64,000 bases of DNA from Tanypteryx hageni (lineage: Eukaryota; Arthropoda; Insecta; Odonata; Petaluridae): the NCBI GenBank assembly GCA_028673005.1, contig CM054117.1, positions 36,038,061 to 36,102,060 on the forward strand, read 5' to 3'. The notes beneath the pieces were generated by a model. The model was not told the DNA's origin. It saw only the letters and a list, made by a program, of their open reading frames with translations, and searched no databases. Each line of letters begins with the position of its first letter. Positions within the stretch are counted from its first letter, which is position 1. A program made the translations under genes and the position numbers. This document shows positions 12,531 through 24,605 of the stretch, piece by piece.

Positions 12531-13930
12531 GGGCGGATGGGTGGAGATCGGGATAAGCCTTCTCTCAAACCTGTGAGCAAGGGTGGCGGCGGTTATCCTC
12601 AAATCGATCCGTGGGACTCACGTCTCGGGCGAGCAATCTGTTCGGAAGGGCTTCTCTCTCTCATCAAGGTGAAGAGAGAGACGGAGAGAGGAAGGAATGG
12701 GAGAGCAGAGAGAGGTATGGGTAACACCAGTAGGGGAGTGGGTTAAGGCGTTGAGGTGCAGGGAGATAGGTTTGAGGCTAGAGAGGGGACGAGGAGGAGA
12801 CAGCTGAGGAGAGCGGTGATGGGCGAGGGACGGGGGCGTGAGCTAGAGTTGGTATGTGAAGTCGTGAGGTACGAGAGAGGGAGGGGGTTGGACAGGTGGG
12901 AGATGTGGATGAATTTGCTGCAGGGAATGGGAATCGGAGGGATGTGTGGAGAATGGGAGAGTGGGGCGACGATAGGGACCAGTGGAATAATAGATGGACC
13001 GAGGTAAGCATTGCACTACGAAGGAATTGGTAGGTCAAAAGCAGAAAGCGGCGGGGGGGTTGGGGGCAACGTAGCGGCGGGATATACCTGTGCAATGACT
13101 CGTTTGCAAAAATTTCCAGATGTTGCTTCATGATCATCTTTTTAATTAGAAAATTACCGGATACGTGGAGAGACTGACTTCGTGAATACATTTCTCCCAA
13201 GAGAAATGATCGTGAAGATGAGACTCGAGAATCCGGAGCTAGGACGTCTCTTTCGGGAACGATATACCGAAACCTTTCATCCAACAAAGAACTTGATTAA
13301 GAATAGGGCTGATGAAATTTCAAGCTTTGCAATAAACGCGCATTGAAAAATACGTCTCTTCTTGAATTTGTACAAACATACGGGATATATCACATTTCGC
13401 GAGCGAACCAAATTATTTCAATCGTCTCGGCGGAGAGGAACGAGGGTTGGGAACGAGGAGGCTGGAAAGATACCGTAAAACAATTAATCACTGGACCGAA
13501 AAATCCGAGTGAGGGAGATCTACGATGCACTCGTGCCCATCCGAGGCTGGGATTAAAAACAATACGGACAACACGTGCCGAGGAAGTGGAAGTTTTGGAA
13601 CTGGAAAAGACGAAGCAAATAAAAAAGGAACAAATATATTCACGCGATGGATCGTCGAGATATATACGTCGTGAGGATTTACCCGCCGATATCGCATCGT
13701 TACAGGGAGAGCAAGGGAGAAAAAAAGACTTAGCGAACGTCATTAAATTTTTTCCTCCGTTTGTTGTTTCGAGCGAGTGAGATGGGAGAGAGCAGGTCGG
13801 AGGGAGACGCCGTTGCATACGGAAGGGATGCTGGAGGGTTAAGGGGAGGACGAACTGACCGGGTTGCGCATGTAAAGCTTCGTTTAGACCGGGTATGTCT
13901 ATCCGCTGTGGCGCTAGTGCGGCGGTAGGT
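12531..13930. other. Non-coding sequence between two purine arrays
   Basis: The first part (to about 13000) is GA-rich; the rest is more balanced. An open frame of 145 codons at 13343-13780 on the plus strand is overlapped by an open frame of 183 codons on the minus strand. This mutual openness suggests stop-poor composition and not a gene, and neither product is recognisable. Confidence 0.4.
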
Positions 13931-13935
13931 GGAGG

Positions 13936-14465
13936 GGGCAATCAGAGGGGAGGGGCAATCAGGGGGGAGGGGCAATCAGGGGGGAGGGGAAAAAGGGTGG
14001 AGGGGGAAAAAGGGTGGAGGAGAAAAAAGGATGGAGGAGAAAAAAAGGGCGGAGGAGAAAAAAGGGCGGAGGAGAAAAAAGGGCGGAGGGGAAAAAAGGG
14101 CGGAGGGGAAAAAAGGGCGGAGGGGAAAAAAGACGGAGGGGAAAATAGGGCGGAGGGGAAAATAGGGCGGAGGGGAAAATAGGGCGGAGGGGAAAATAGG
14201 GCGGAGGGGAAAATAGGGCGGAGGGGAAAATAGGGCGGAGGGGAAAATAGGGCGGAGGGGAAAATAGGGCGGAGGGGAAAATAGGGCGGAGGGGAAAAAA
14301 GGGCGGAGGGGAAAAAAGGGTGGAGGGGAAAAAAGGGTGGAGGGGAAAAAAGGGTGGAGGGGAAAAAAGGGTGGAGGGGAAAAAAGGGTGGAGGGGAAAA
14401 AAGGGTTGAGGGAAAAAAGGGTTGAGGGGAAAAAGGGTGGAGGGGAAAAAGGGGGAGGGGGAAAA
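13936..14465. repeat. 17-bp purine minisatellite, GGGCGGAGGGGAAAATA type, truncated by a gap
   Basis: About 30 copies of a 17-bp unit. It begins with variants containing GGGCAATCAG, passes through GGGTGGAGG and GGGCGGAGGAG forms, then becomes a homogeneous run of GGGCGGAGGGGAAAATA and finally GGGTGGAGGGGAAAAAA. The array runs directly into 500 Ns, so its true length is unknown and copies have probably been lost from the assembly. Confidence 0.95.
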
Positions 14466-14965
14466 NNNNNNNNNNNNNNNNNNNNNNNNNNNNNNNNNNN
14501 NNNNNNNNNNNNNNNNNNNNNNNNNNNNNNNNNNNNNNNNNNNNNNNNNNNNNNNNNNNNNNNNNNNNNNNNNNNNNNNNNNNNNNNNNNNNNNNNNNNN
14601 NNNNNNNNNNNNNNNNNNNNNNNNNNNNNNNNNNNNNNNNNNNNNNNNNNNNNNNNNNNNNNNNNNNNNNNNNNNNNNNNNNNNNNNNNNNNNNNNNNNN
14701 NNNNNNNNNNNNNNNNNNNNNNNNNNNNNNNNNNNNNNNNNNNNNNNNNNNNNNNNNNNNNNNNNNNNNNNNNNNNNNNNNNNNNNNNNNNNNNNNNNNN
14801 NNNNNNNNNNNNNNNNNNNNNNNNNNNNNNNNNNNNNNNNNNNNNNNNNNNNNNNNNNNNNNNNNNNNNNNNNNNNNNNNNNNNNNNNNNNNNNNNNNNN
14901 NNNNNNNNNNNNNNNNNNNNNNNNNNNNNNNNNNNNNNNNNNNNNNNNNNNNNNNNNNNNNNNNN
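14466..14965. other. Assembly gap of exactly 500 N
   Basis: A run of exactly 500 undetermined bases, a placeholder length. The left flank is the 17-bp array and the right flank is unique AT-rich sequence, so the gap most likely replaces unresolved array copies. Open frames drawn across it are meaningless. Confidence 0.99.
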
Positions 14966-16600
14966 AAAGGAATCCAATTTATAAGGTAGAAATCGCAGTG
15001 TCATAAGGCGGTATCCCAATGTTCCAATATTAATGTTGACAGGACAAAATAAATAAGGTGCAAATTTGACAGAGTTAATATTTTTTGAGGCAGAAGAGAG
15101 TTTTATAGTTTATTGGAATCATGTACAATATTATAGCAAAACGATTATGTAAGAGCAAATACGCGTTACCTAAGAGTCATACGCTTCAATCTCACGACTG
15201 GTATCTGGGGTCACCTTTACAAATGGTTATATTCGCCACCTTTTCCACACAATAGCCTTTGCGATACAAAGGATAGATGCAAAGGTTCAAGAGAATCTTA
15301 ATTTGCACGAGGTGATGCTCCATAGTATATTACGATTCCAGTTAATAGCACTCACTCAACACCACAGACAACAATAAATCTAATGGACGGAATATCGTTA
15401 AAAAAAGATATACGCAACCTTACTGATATTAATTAGGTTGAACATTTAAAAATAAATTTCAGGTTTATTATCTCCCTCGGATGGCTCACTTCCGAAATCG
15501 CACCAAAAATAGCATCCTTTGATGCAGATTTTTACAGCGATTTTAAGATTATGTACCACAAATTTCTCGCTGGAGAGACTATAGGAAACCTTACTTTCGA
15601 CTTTTTTTGTCAATGAAAAGATTAATTAATGACTATCAATGAGCGGAAAAGTGAGGAAATAAAAATTATTGGTGTCGCTGAAAACACGGGCACTACCTTC
15701 AGGTAAATGGATTATTTCGGTATCTTAACAAAAAAAAACATCAAAACGCACTCCTAAATTGTAACTTCCAATAGCAGAGCATCGAGGCGCTAACAAAGAT
15801 TTGCATGAAAGCGCGCCGAAGCGAAGCAGTCCAAAATTGTGTCTAACTCAACAAATTATGCGTCGCGTAACAGGACCCGCTTTCATGGGCACCACGGCCG
15901 CGATTCCTGACCTTACGTTTACGGTAACGAAGTTAAAAAGTAATCACGCGTACCTATTCTGGCAGGGAACACAAAAAAAAGGAAAAACAAACAACCCGCG
16001 AGTCGTATAGAGAAAGAGAGGGAGAAAAAGGGAGAATGAGGGAGAAAAAGGAGAGATAAAGAGAGCTCCCGCGACAAATAAGAAGGAAGTAAACGAGTTA
16101 GCGGAGGATGCGAGGTAATGGACAAAGAGGGTTACGGAGCTGGTGCAAACAATAACATTCGACGGAGTGGATGGAGCGAGAGAGCACGGCGGCGCAAGGT
16201 AGAAGAGGCAACGGGGGAAGGGGAAAGTAAGAGGGAGGAAAAGAGAAAGGGTTGGAGAAAGGGGAAGAGAGAAGAGGAAGCAAGGAAGAGGCGGATGGCT
16301 TGATGGTTCCTTCTCTCCTTATCTCACTCTTCGTCTCTCTCACTCCCGCTCCAAATCCACCGACACCGCTCTTTGGTCGATCGATTGCCAATCCAGCAGC
16401 CTCCATTCCTACTCCCTCCTCTCCACCTCCTCTCTCCCCCCATACCTCCCTTCTCCACCCCCGCTCACCTCTCTCCATTCTCGTCTTCGAAACCTTAACG
16501 CCCAGCCTCCGCGTCCCTTGTGTGCGTGCACCAAGAGAGAGGCTCTTATACTCTCTTTCTTTCTTCGTCCTTCTCTCCCCCTTCTTTGAACCGCCTCCGC
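14966..16600. other. Non-coding unique sequence, GA-rich toward its end
   Basis: Mostly AT-rich unique DNA up to about 16000, then purine-rich to about 16300 and pyrimidine-rich to about 16600. No exon, transposon end or RNA gene was recognised. Long minus-strand frames at 16098-16871 come from low-complexity composition. Confidence 0.45.
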
Positions 16601-16605
16601 CACAG

Positions 16606-16632
16606 GTGGAGAGAGAGAGAGAGAGAGAGAGA
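16606..16632. repeat. (GA)n microsatellite
   Basis: A short uninterrupted GA dinucleotide run within a GA-rich segment. Confidence 0.9.
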
Positions 16633-16898
16633 AGCTGGATCTGAGGAGATGGTAAGGGAAAGGCTGAGAAAGGAGGAAAAGTACGGGAGGGAGAGGGCCG
16701 AGGGAGATAAGAGGGCTCCTCCTTTGCGTCTGCTATTTGATGTACGAGTCGAAAGATGGAGAAAGGAAGGAAGGTGGGATTGAGGTGGAAGCGAGGAGAA
16801 CGACCTAAGTTGCGACGAATTTTGGATAAATTTCTCCTCGGAATCAATTCCTCGAGAAGTTCACGATTCATGCTGAGCTTAAGTTATTGGTAGGCAGG

Positions 16899-17192
16899 CG
16901 GGGGGGGGAGATGGGGGAGAGATGGGGGAGAGGTGGGGGGGGGGAGGTGGGGGGAGGTGGGGGGAGAGATGGGGGGAGAGGTGGGGGAGAGGTGGGGGGG
17001 GAGATGGGGGAGAGATGGGGGAGAGATGGGGGGAGAGGTGGGGGAGAGTGGGGGGGGGAGATGGGGGAGAGATGGGGGAGAGGTGGGGGGGGGAGGTGGG
17101 GGGAGGTGGGGGGGAGATGGGGGGAGAGATGGGGGAGAGATGGGGAGAGGTGGGGGAGAGATGGGGGAGAGGTGGGGGAGAGATGGAGATAA
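16899..17192. repeat. G-rich array, 11-bp GATGGGGGAGA and GGTGGGGGAGA units
   Basis: Tandem units of about 11 bp with runs of five to eight G on the plus strand. The many closely spaced G runs make this a candidate for G-quadruplex formation. Glycine/arginine/glutamate-rich plus-strand frames and proline/histidine-rich minus-strand frames here are repeat translations. Confidence 0.9.
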
Positions 17193-17328
17193 ATGGAGGG
17201 AAAGATGGAGGGAGAGATGGAGGGAGAGATGGAGGGAGAGATGGAGGGAGAGATGGAGGGAGAGATGGAGGGAGAGATGGCGGGAGAGATGGCGGGAGAG
17301 ATGGCGGGAGAGATGGCGGGAGGGATGT
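17193..17328. repeat. 12-bp minisatellite AGATGGAGGGAG
   Basis: About 11 perfect or near-perfect 12-bp units. The last four change GGAGGG to GGCGGG together, indicating local homogenisation. A 12-bp period keeps all frames open, giving MEGE repeats on the plus strand and ISPS repeats on the minus strand. Confidence 0.95.
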
Positions 17329-20300
17329 CGAGAGCTCGACTCACGGGCGTGAGAAAAACAATCTGCGAGCGGAATACGCGGATATCTGAAGAGGCGTGCG
17401 AAGCGAGAGGTGGAGAAGACGGAAGGATATTTTCGCGAGTGAGAAATTTTTGATGGTCGAGTGATAAAGGAGACAAGGCAGAGAGAGAGGACACAAGATC
17501 GACTAAGGGGAGAAATAGAAGTATTAGGGAGGAGGCTAAGAGATGGAGAAGAGGTTGAAAGCACAGGTTAAGAGGGTTTGAATAGAGGGCGGCGATGGGC
17601 GGAGGAGGCTTGAAAATTACTGCAGGGGGAGAGGAGAGGTGCGAGGAGTAGATGTTGGGATGGAGATAAAAAACGGGAAGGGAAGGACTGAAAGGACAAA
17701 AGAAGGGGGAAAGAAGAGGCGGCGGTCAATGAACAAAAATCGAGACAGAGACAACGAGACTGATGATAAGATGACGTAGAAAAAGAGACGGAGGTCGCAA
17801 ACACGATGCATCAAAGCAAAAGTTATACGTAATTGTTGGCCGAGTAGCAACCGAGTCCACATTTACCGTGTTATTATCAGGTGTGTAATTCAACCGTTTT
17901 GAGCGAATCGAGTTGCCAAACAATGAAGTGCAGAAGAATGGAGTACTAACGGAAACTTCGAAAAAATCGGTAAATCCGAATTCAATGATTATGTACGAGC
18001 CATAGCTGTCCCTACTGGAGCCAATGCGCGAAGGGGTAGATCGCTGTGAAGAATAAAATACTTAGAAATAATAACTACTGGAAGATATTAATCGTCCTTT
18101 CTCCCGATTGCGGTAAGACAGGTTAGCAGAGATTCAATGCAATGTAGGGACCGTAAAAAGGCATCCCCTACCATATACTTCTGACAGCTTGCTAGGTAAT
18201 CAAGTCGATGCAAATGTGAAAACTAAGACAACATACGAATCCCCGGCAACTAAACCTACAATAATACACTTGAACCGGCGGGAGGCGAACATCTGCCTTC
18301 TAAGACCAAACATCACGGATTAACAATCATCCCCTGCGAAAATATTGACCGCCGCGTTAGCCATAAAAAACAATTTTCCAATTTTTTGGAGTTCAGCGTC
18401 ACGCAGTATTTCAAGGGCAAATAAAAAGCAAACTAAACACGGCGGGAGAGACGCGAAGAGGCGAAGCACTTTCCAGGGGGTTGTGTGAAGATGATGGGGG
18501 AAGTTCGAGGCGAGGGGACCGAGAGAGAGTGAGGGAGAGATAGAATGGGAAGAGCACGCGCAAGAGAAAAGGGACGGAGGGAAGAGAGTTACCTACTGGA
18601 GAGGCAGACGAGGGCCTCGAACCCAAAGCCTTTCCGGGAAAGCAATTGAAAAACTTTGCACATCCAACCCGTTGGTCGCATCTACGGAGGTAATTTGAGT
18701 ACGGAGGAAAGTGAGAGGGTGCGAGACGGTCGGCTATGGAGGTGTAGAATGGGGGAGGGGCGTCGAATGGACGTGGAGAGAGATGCGCACGGTAAAGAGG
18801 CCTTGGATATTGAGTTGGAGCAAAAGGGAGTAATATGTAAGAGGGTGGGTGCGGGGAAAGAAGCAGGGAGTTGGGGGGGAACATTGAATAAGGTAAAAAA
18901 CGTCGGATGTGGTAGTACAAAGGGGTTGATTAAGGAACTGTCAGAGAGGGGTGAAAGGAGTTTGGAGTGGAAGGGGAGAAAGTGAAGACCTAAGGGGGAG
19001 AAACGGGATGGGACACGGAGAGGGAGGAAGGAGATATAGGGAGAAGGGAAGTTTAACAAACTAAGAGGGGGGGAGAGGGCAAGTTGAACAGAAAGAACAT
19101 ATATACGAGGGAGAGAAACTGAGTTATGAGCGAAGACATTTGGCTGTACAATGCAGGAGGAGGAGGGTTTCGCGTTAAGAAAAAGACGGAAGCAACGAGG
19201 ATTGTGTGTAAGGAGATGTGGAGGGTAGATGGTTGCCACGGAGTGACGCCATCTTGTCAAGGGTGCCTCGAAAAGAGACGATGAAAGAGTTCCACGAGAT
19301 TTGACAGAGGGGAATCGATTTGGCGAAAACAAAAAACGTACGGTCGGACGAAAGAGATACAAAAAGGGCGCTTATCTCTCCACGGCCCATCTCTTCTCTC
19401 TATACAATTATATATTCACATATCTACAAATACGAAAACGTATTGTTACACCCTACACTTTCTGGCCGAGAATTTTGACGTGCCGATGCCGATCATGCTA
19501 CTGAAAGCATCAAACGAGCAGAAGCTCCTTTATTTCTCTGACGCGCGAGGTGTGCTTAAACGATTACAAACATTTTTGATGCATAGCGTCGACCCACATA
19601 GGTAAAATATCGATTAGGAAAATAGGCACGTTCCGTACCAAAAGAGTTCGATCCATTGACGGCGTTATGATGCGTCTCGCGGACCATTCCGAAGGGAGCG
19701 GCACGAACATAAATCAAGGTACTGGGGATTGATAAGCGATTTGGAGACGGCAACTAAAACGCCATCGCAAATCAGTCACCTGGATGCGGATTGAACAGTG
19801 TTATTTCCGTTCTTGAGAGGGCGTAATATTTCAGGCCTTGGCTCCGAAGCTTTTATAAAACCGTCTGCGCCGAGCGAACGAATTCGTCATTCTGGCACAC
19901 CGATGTCCATGGGACTGCACTTAGGACCACAAAGACCTATGTCACTTCGTGAGAGAAAAAATATTCCACCGAGGGAGCTTAAACCGAGCCTAGAAAAAAT
20001 GGGTCACCATTTTGAGAAGAAAAACCGTAATTGACCACGCTAGACCTACGTCGAAAACGCTTTTCGCTTCGCCATCACCGATTCGATAGCTTTAAGTTCC
20101 CATCTCCTTAAGGCCTTCGACGTTCGTCGACTTATCCCAGTTTTCGCCGTATATCTCTGACGTCCTAAGCTCAAAAAATTAATAAGCCGTGCCAAAGGTG
20201 GACTTTTTGAAAAACCATAACTAAAACAAACCGGACACCTTCCAAGATTCGGTCGAGAAGAGGATGACGCGAGGAGATGAAGCGAATAAAAAAACATTTT

Positions 20301-21960
20301 TGCGGGATGGGAGAGAGTAGACGGGGAGGACGGGTTTGGGGGGGAGCGGTGAGGAGTTTGGCCAGGGAAGGAGGGAGGCCAGGCGAGAGGTGCAGTAAAG
20401 AGGGCGAGATGAAGTGGGAGACTGGGAAAATCGATGGTGATGATGATGATGATCCTGAGGAGAGTGGTCCAAGGGAAGAGGTGGAGAGGAAGGAGGAGGT
20501 AGAGAGGCCGTTAAGGGAGGAAAGCAAAAAATACTCCACGGGGATGGAAAAAGACGGGGGAAGGCGGGGTGGGGGAGGAGGGGAAGGAAACGTGTGTTAA
20601 GGGCATAGAAAGGAGAGGTTAGTGGCTTGCGGGGGAGAGAGAGTGTGTGGTAGAGTGGAACGGCGAAGGGGACGGGGAGAAAGGGAAGAAAAAGGATCAG
20701 GAGGGAAGGAAAAGGGATCAGGAGGGAAGGAAAAGGGATCGGGAGGTAGGAGGATGGGGCAAAGATAAAGGGAGGCGTGTGTACGGAGGGGGGAGGGGAG
20801 AGAGGTGAGAGGAGTTGAGGGACAGGAGTGATGTAAGGGAAGGGATGGGAAGGAGGAAGACTGATTCACCGGTTTATTAATGACTCTTACGGAGCGTTCG
20901 TTGAGAGAGTCTCCCCACCCCCTCATCCTCCACCTCCAAGCCTTGCCCCCTCCTTCGTTGGGGAGACGAGGAGCATCGCAGGTTGTTGACGGAAGATGGA
21001 GTGGGGATGTGAGGGAGAGGACACGGGGGAGGAGGTAGCGCTGCTTTGTAGGAGGCGAGGAAGGGGGTTGGGGAGGGTTTGGTGGAAGAGAGAGATTCTT
21101 CGAGGAGTGATTAAAGATAAGACGAAATACCATAGGAAAACCTCGGCGTGGGAGAAAAGCAGCAGTAAAAGGAAAAGGGTCGTAGAGCAAACTTTAAGGG
21201 ATGATTTATAAGGAACTAAGCGATGATTATCCCCGTTTCCGGATTCCCAATGCGAAACGAGAAAAAGAAATGGGAATTTCATCGATTTGCCGAGACCCGC
21301 CTCTGCTTGAATGTATGGCAAATGGCATCGATGAAATTATTCGTTATACACCCTCACTATTTATATACGCCACTAAATTAAAAAAATTTCTAAAACCCGA
21401 AGAAAATTCTTTAAACATCAGAGGTTTTAATACTAATTGAAAGCCTAAAAGTTACACGGATATAGAAAAAGAATGAACTGCTCGGAAATCGTATTGGATT
21501 ACAAAGCGATGACATTCGAATCGATCGTTTATGTTCGCGTCAAAACAGATGACGATTCTTCAGGCAATCCAAACTGCGCAACTGGGTGTGTGGAATCGTC
21601 GGCATAAAGGTGACGCACAAACACGGGACGGGAACGCGGAAAGTAAAATAGGTAGAGAAACGATATAAAAAAGATGAATCCGTGGAGTCTTCTGCGGATT
21701 CTACGGCGCTGGTAGGTAGCTATGTGAAAGGCCTCGAGGGGATTACCTATTTCCAGCGAACAAACCCGAAGGCAACTGTCCTCGAGCAAACGATGTTTCT
21801 CTCGCTCCCACGAGTCGCCAAGATTGAATTCTCACCTCCCGCCTACAACAACCGCATCTCCCCACTACTCGTTCCTATGCCCTCTCCAAAGCTCCCGACC
21901 CACTATCTCGTGCCAGACCAACAAACCTACACCGCACCTGGACTACTGAAGAACTTCACG
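17329..21960. other. Non-coding unique sequence with GA-rich patches
   Basis: Purine-rich patches occur at about 17450-17720, 18480-18560, 18700-19080, 20300-20600 and 20620-20860. The remainder is unique. No spliced exon, transposon terminus or RNA gene was identified. Frames of 100-226 codons here mirror the GA-rich patches. Confidence 0.45.
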
Positions 21961-21964
21961 CGCC

Positions 21965-23605
21965 TAGAGAGGCCGAGGAGAGAGGAAGAGAAGGAAAGGA
22001 TAGGAGAATTGGAGAGAAGGAGCAGGAGAGAGAGGATAGAGGAAGAGGAGGTTGGAGAAAAGGAGGTGAAAGGGAAAAAAGGGGAGGTTGGAAATGGAGG
22101 GAGTGGGGGAGATGGGGAGAGGGGGGTAGGAGGGGAGAGGAGGGGGAGAGGAGGGGAGGGGAGAGGAGGGGGAGAGGAGGGGAGGGGGAGAGGAGGGGGA
22201 GAGGAGGGGGAGGGGTGTAGGAGGGGAGAGGAGGGGAGAGGGGGAGGGGGTAGGAGGGGAGAGGGGGGAGGAGGGGGGAGGGGAGAGGGGGGAGGAGGGG
22301 GGAGGGAGAGGGGGGAGGAGGGGAGAGGGGAAGGATGGGAGAGGGGGAGGAGGGAGAGGGGAGGAGAGAGGGGAGGAGAGAGAGAGGAGGAGAGAGAGAG
22401 GGGAGGAGAGAGAGGGGGGAAGGGAGACAGAGGGGGGAAGGGAGAGAGAGGGGGGAAGGGAGAGAGAGGAGGGAAGGGAGAGAGAAGGGGGAAGGGAGAG
22501 AGAGGGGGGAAGGGAGGGAGAGGGGGGAAGGGAGGGAGAGGGGGGAGGGAGAGGAGGAGGGAGGGAGAGGAGGAGGGAGGGAGGGAGAGGAGGAGGGAGG
22601 GAGGGAGAGGAGGAGGGAGGGAGAGGAGGAGGGAGGGAGGGAGAGGAGGAGGGAGGGAGGGAGAGGAGGAGGGAGGGAGAGGAGGAGGGAGGAAGAGGGC
22701 AGGGAGAGGGAGGGGGGAGTATAAGGGAGAGACGAGAGGGGGGATTATGAGGGAGAGAGGGAGGGGGGAGTATGAGGGAGAGACGGGAGGGGGGAGTATG
22801 AGGGAGAGACGGGAGGGGGGAGTATGAGGGAGAGACGGGAGGGGGGAGTATGAGGGAGAGACGGGAGGGGGGAGTATGAGGGAGAGACGGGAGGGAGGAT
22901 TATGAGGGAGAGAGGGGAAGGGGAGAGGGGAGGGGGAAAGGGGAAGGGGAGAGGGGAGGGGGAGAAAGGAGGGGGAAAGGGGGAGAGGGGAGGAGGGGGG
23001 AGAGGGGAGGAGGGGGGAGAGGGGAGGAGGGGGGAGAGGGGAGGAGGGGGGAGAGGGAGGGAGAGAGGGAGGGGAGAGAGGGAGGGGGAGAGAGGGAGGG
23101 GGAGAGAGGGAGGGGGAGAGAGGGAGGGGGAGAGAGGGAGGGGGAGAGAGGGAGGGGGAGAGAGGGAGGGGGAGGGGGAGAGGGGGGAGGGGGAGAGGGG
23201 GGAGAGGGAGAGGGGGGGAGAGGGGGGGAGAGGGGAGAGGGGGGGAGAGGGAGGGGGAGAGAGGGAGGGGGAGGGGGAGAGAGGGAGGGGGAGAGAGGGA
23301 GGGGGAGAGAGGGAGGGGGAGAGAGGGAGGGGGAGAGAGGGAGGGAGAGAGAGGGAGGGGGAGAGAGGGAGGGGGAGAGAGGGAGGGGGAGAGAGGGAGG
23401 GGGAGAGAGGGAGGGGGAGAGAGGGAGGGGGAGAGAGGGAGGGGGAGAGAGGGAGGGGGAGAGAGGGAGGGGGAGTGAGGGAGGGGGAGAGAGGGATGGG
23501 GAGAGAGGGATGGGGAGAGAGGGAGGGGGAGAGAGGGAGGGGGAGAGAGGGAGGGGGAGAGAGGGAGGGGGAGAGAGGGAGGGGGAGAGAGGGGGGAGTC
23601 AGAGA
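21965..23605. repeat. 1.6-kb nearly pure polypurine tract (composite tandem arrays)
   Basis: For about 1.64 kb the plus strand is almost exclusively G and A. It is a composite: irregular GGGGAGAGGAGG repeats to about 22720; a 26-bp array containing a few pyrimidines (22722-22905); GGGGAGAGGGGAGGAGG units (about 22910-23040); and a 14-bp GAGGGAGGGGGAGA array (about 23050-23600). Long open frames on both strands (381, 346 and 305 codons) translate to Glu/Gly/Arg or Pro/Leu/Ser repeats and are not genes. Mirror symmetry is expected to favour triplex (H-DNA) structures. Confidence 0.95.
22722..22905. repeat. 26-bp minisatellite AGGGAGAGACGGGAGGGGGGAGTATG
   Basis: About seven copies of a 26-bp unit, recognisable by GAGACGGGAGG and GAGTATGA, embedded in the polypurine tract. 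It is the only part of that tract with regular pyrimidines. Confidence 0.9.
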
Positions 23606-24597
23606 GCGAAGGATTGTTTTAGTGAGAGGTGAGGTAAGGAGATCGAGGAAGAAGTGGTTTACGAACGCTGAACGCGTTGAATGTGGATTGAAAACGAGTC
23701 GCAATTTCTGCGAAAAAACTTCGAAAAGGAAAACAAAAAAAGGAGAAAGAGAGAAGCGAGGGAGCGCGAAGCACGCGTCGGACACACGAATGGAGTACGT
23801 GCTTGACCTTGAGACTTGACATCAGCCTGTCTAAAAACAAACGCACGCGCACGGCGAAGAAGAGCCAAGGATTTTTCTCCTCGCCACATATTCTCACTCG
23901 GTGGAATCTCACCTCGAAAATTCAAGGGAGTATTGATTTCACGAAGGCAATGACCTTAAACGTAATATGCGATAGCGTGGATCCTTTTTTATTCCGAAAC
24001 TACAGTCAGTTGAAAACATTTTTGCCGAAATTAAAACAGCGCAAAAGATGACGATTCTCCTGTAATTAATTCCGTTAAATCGACGTGGCCGAGCAAACTC
24101 GTGAATCGTAACGTGTCGTACGAAATGTAGAGCGGCTGGATATTACGACCGAGGAAATTTATGGAGAAAACAATTTCAAGCTCAAAGAACCCTGATAGAG
24201 AGAGAGAGAGAGAATTATCGGATTTTTTTTACTTCGATCGCTTTGAATAAGTTCGAGCGAGTACCCTCGTCACACAATTCATCCTCTTGAGCGTTTAATC
24301 TGGGTCGTAACGTCACGGCTCTTTACGACGTTGGTGGTCTTATCGGGATCAAGGGGGAGTCAAGATTGCAACGGAAGATGAATGAAAGCAACGTCAACTG
24401 CACCGGCGCTTGAATATACTTCCTTCTATCTCGATTGGGAGGAAAAATATAAGAAAAATTCCGCGCATCACGAAATGACATGTGAAGAAATATAAATGCT
24501 ATGTCGTCAGTTTAATTTTGCGTTCTAACCTTCCTTGTGCTTTAAGAATATTTCATATCCTTATCCTTATGCAACCCAAATAACATATGCTGTGAAT
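23606..24597. other. Non-coding unique sequence between polypurine tract and hAT MITE
   Basis: Ordinary mixed-composition DNA with a short GA run near 24197-24213. No gene or further mobile element was recognised. Confidence 0.45.
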
Positions 24598-24605
24598 ATG
24601 TAAAC
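24598..24605. repeat. Left 8-bp target-site duplication of the hAT MITE
   Basis: ATGTAAAC immediately before the CAG start of the element, identical to 25042-25049. Confidence 0.85.

Noticed and set aside
11348..12602. 410- and 206-codon minus-strand frames with LPLFLPI and PPYSPSL repeats (the latter superficially like an RNA polymerase II CTD)
   Set aside because: They are exact translations of a 21-bp purine minisatellite in two frames at once, with no codon-level variation expected of a protein.
13343..13941. 145-codon plus-strand and 183-codon minus-strand overlapping frames
   Set aside because: They are open on both strands over the same bases and neither product is recognisable, which fits stop-poor composition.
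21682..23819. Very long Glu/Gly/Arg and Pro/Ser/Leu frames (381, 346 and 305 codons)
   Set aside because: They arise because a polypurine tract lacks stop codons on either strand; both strands are open together.
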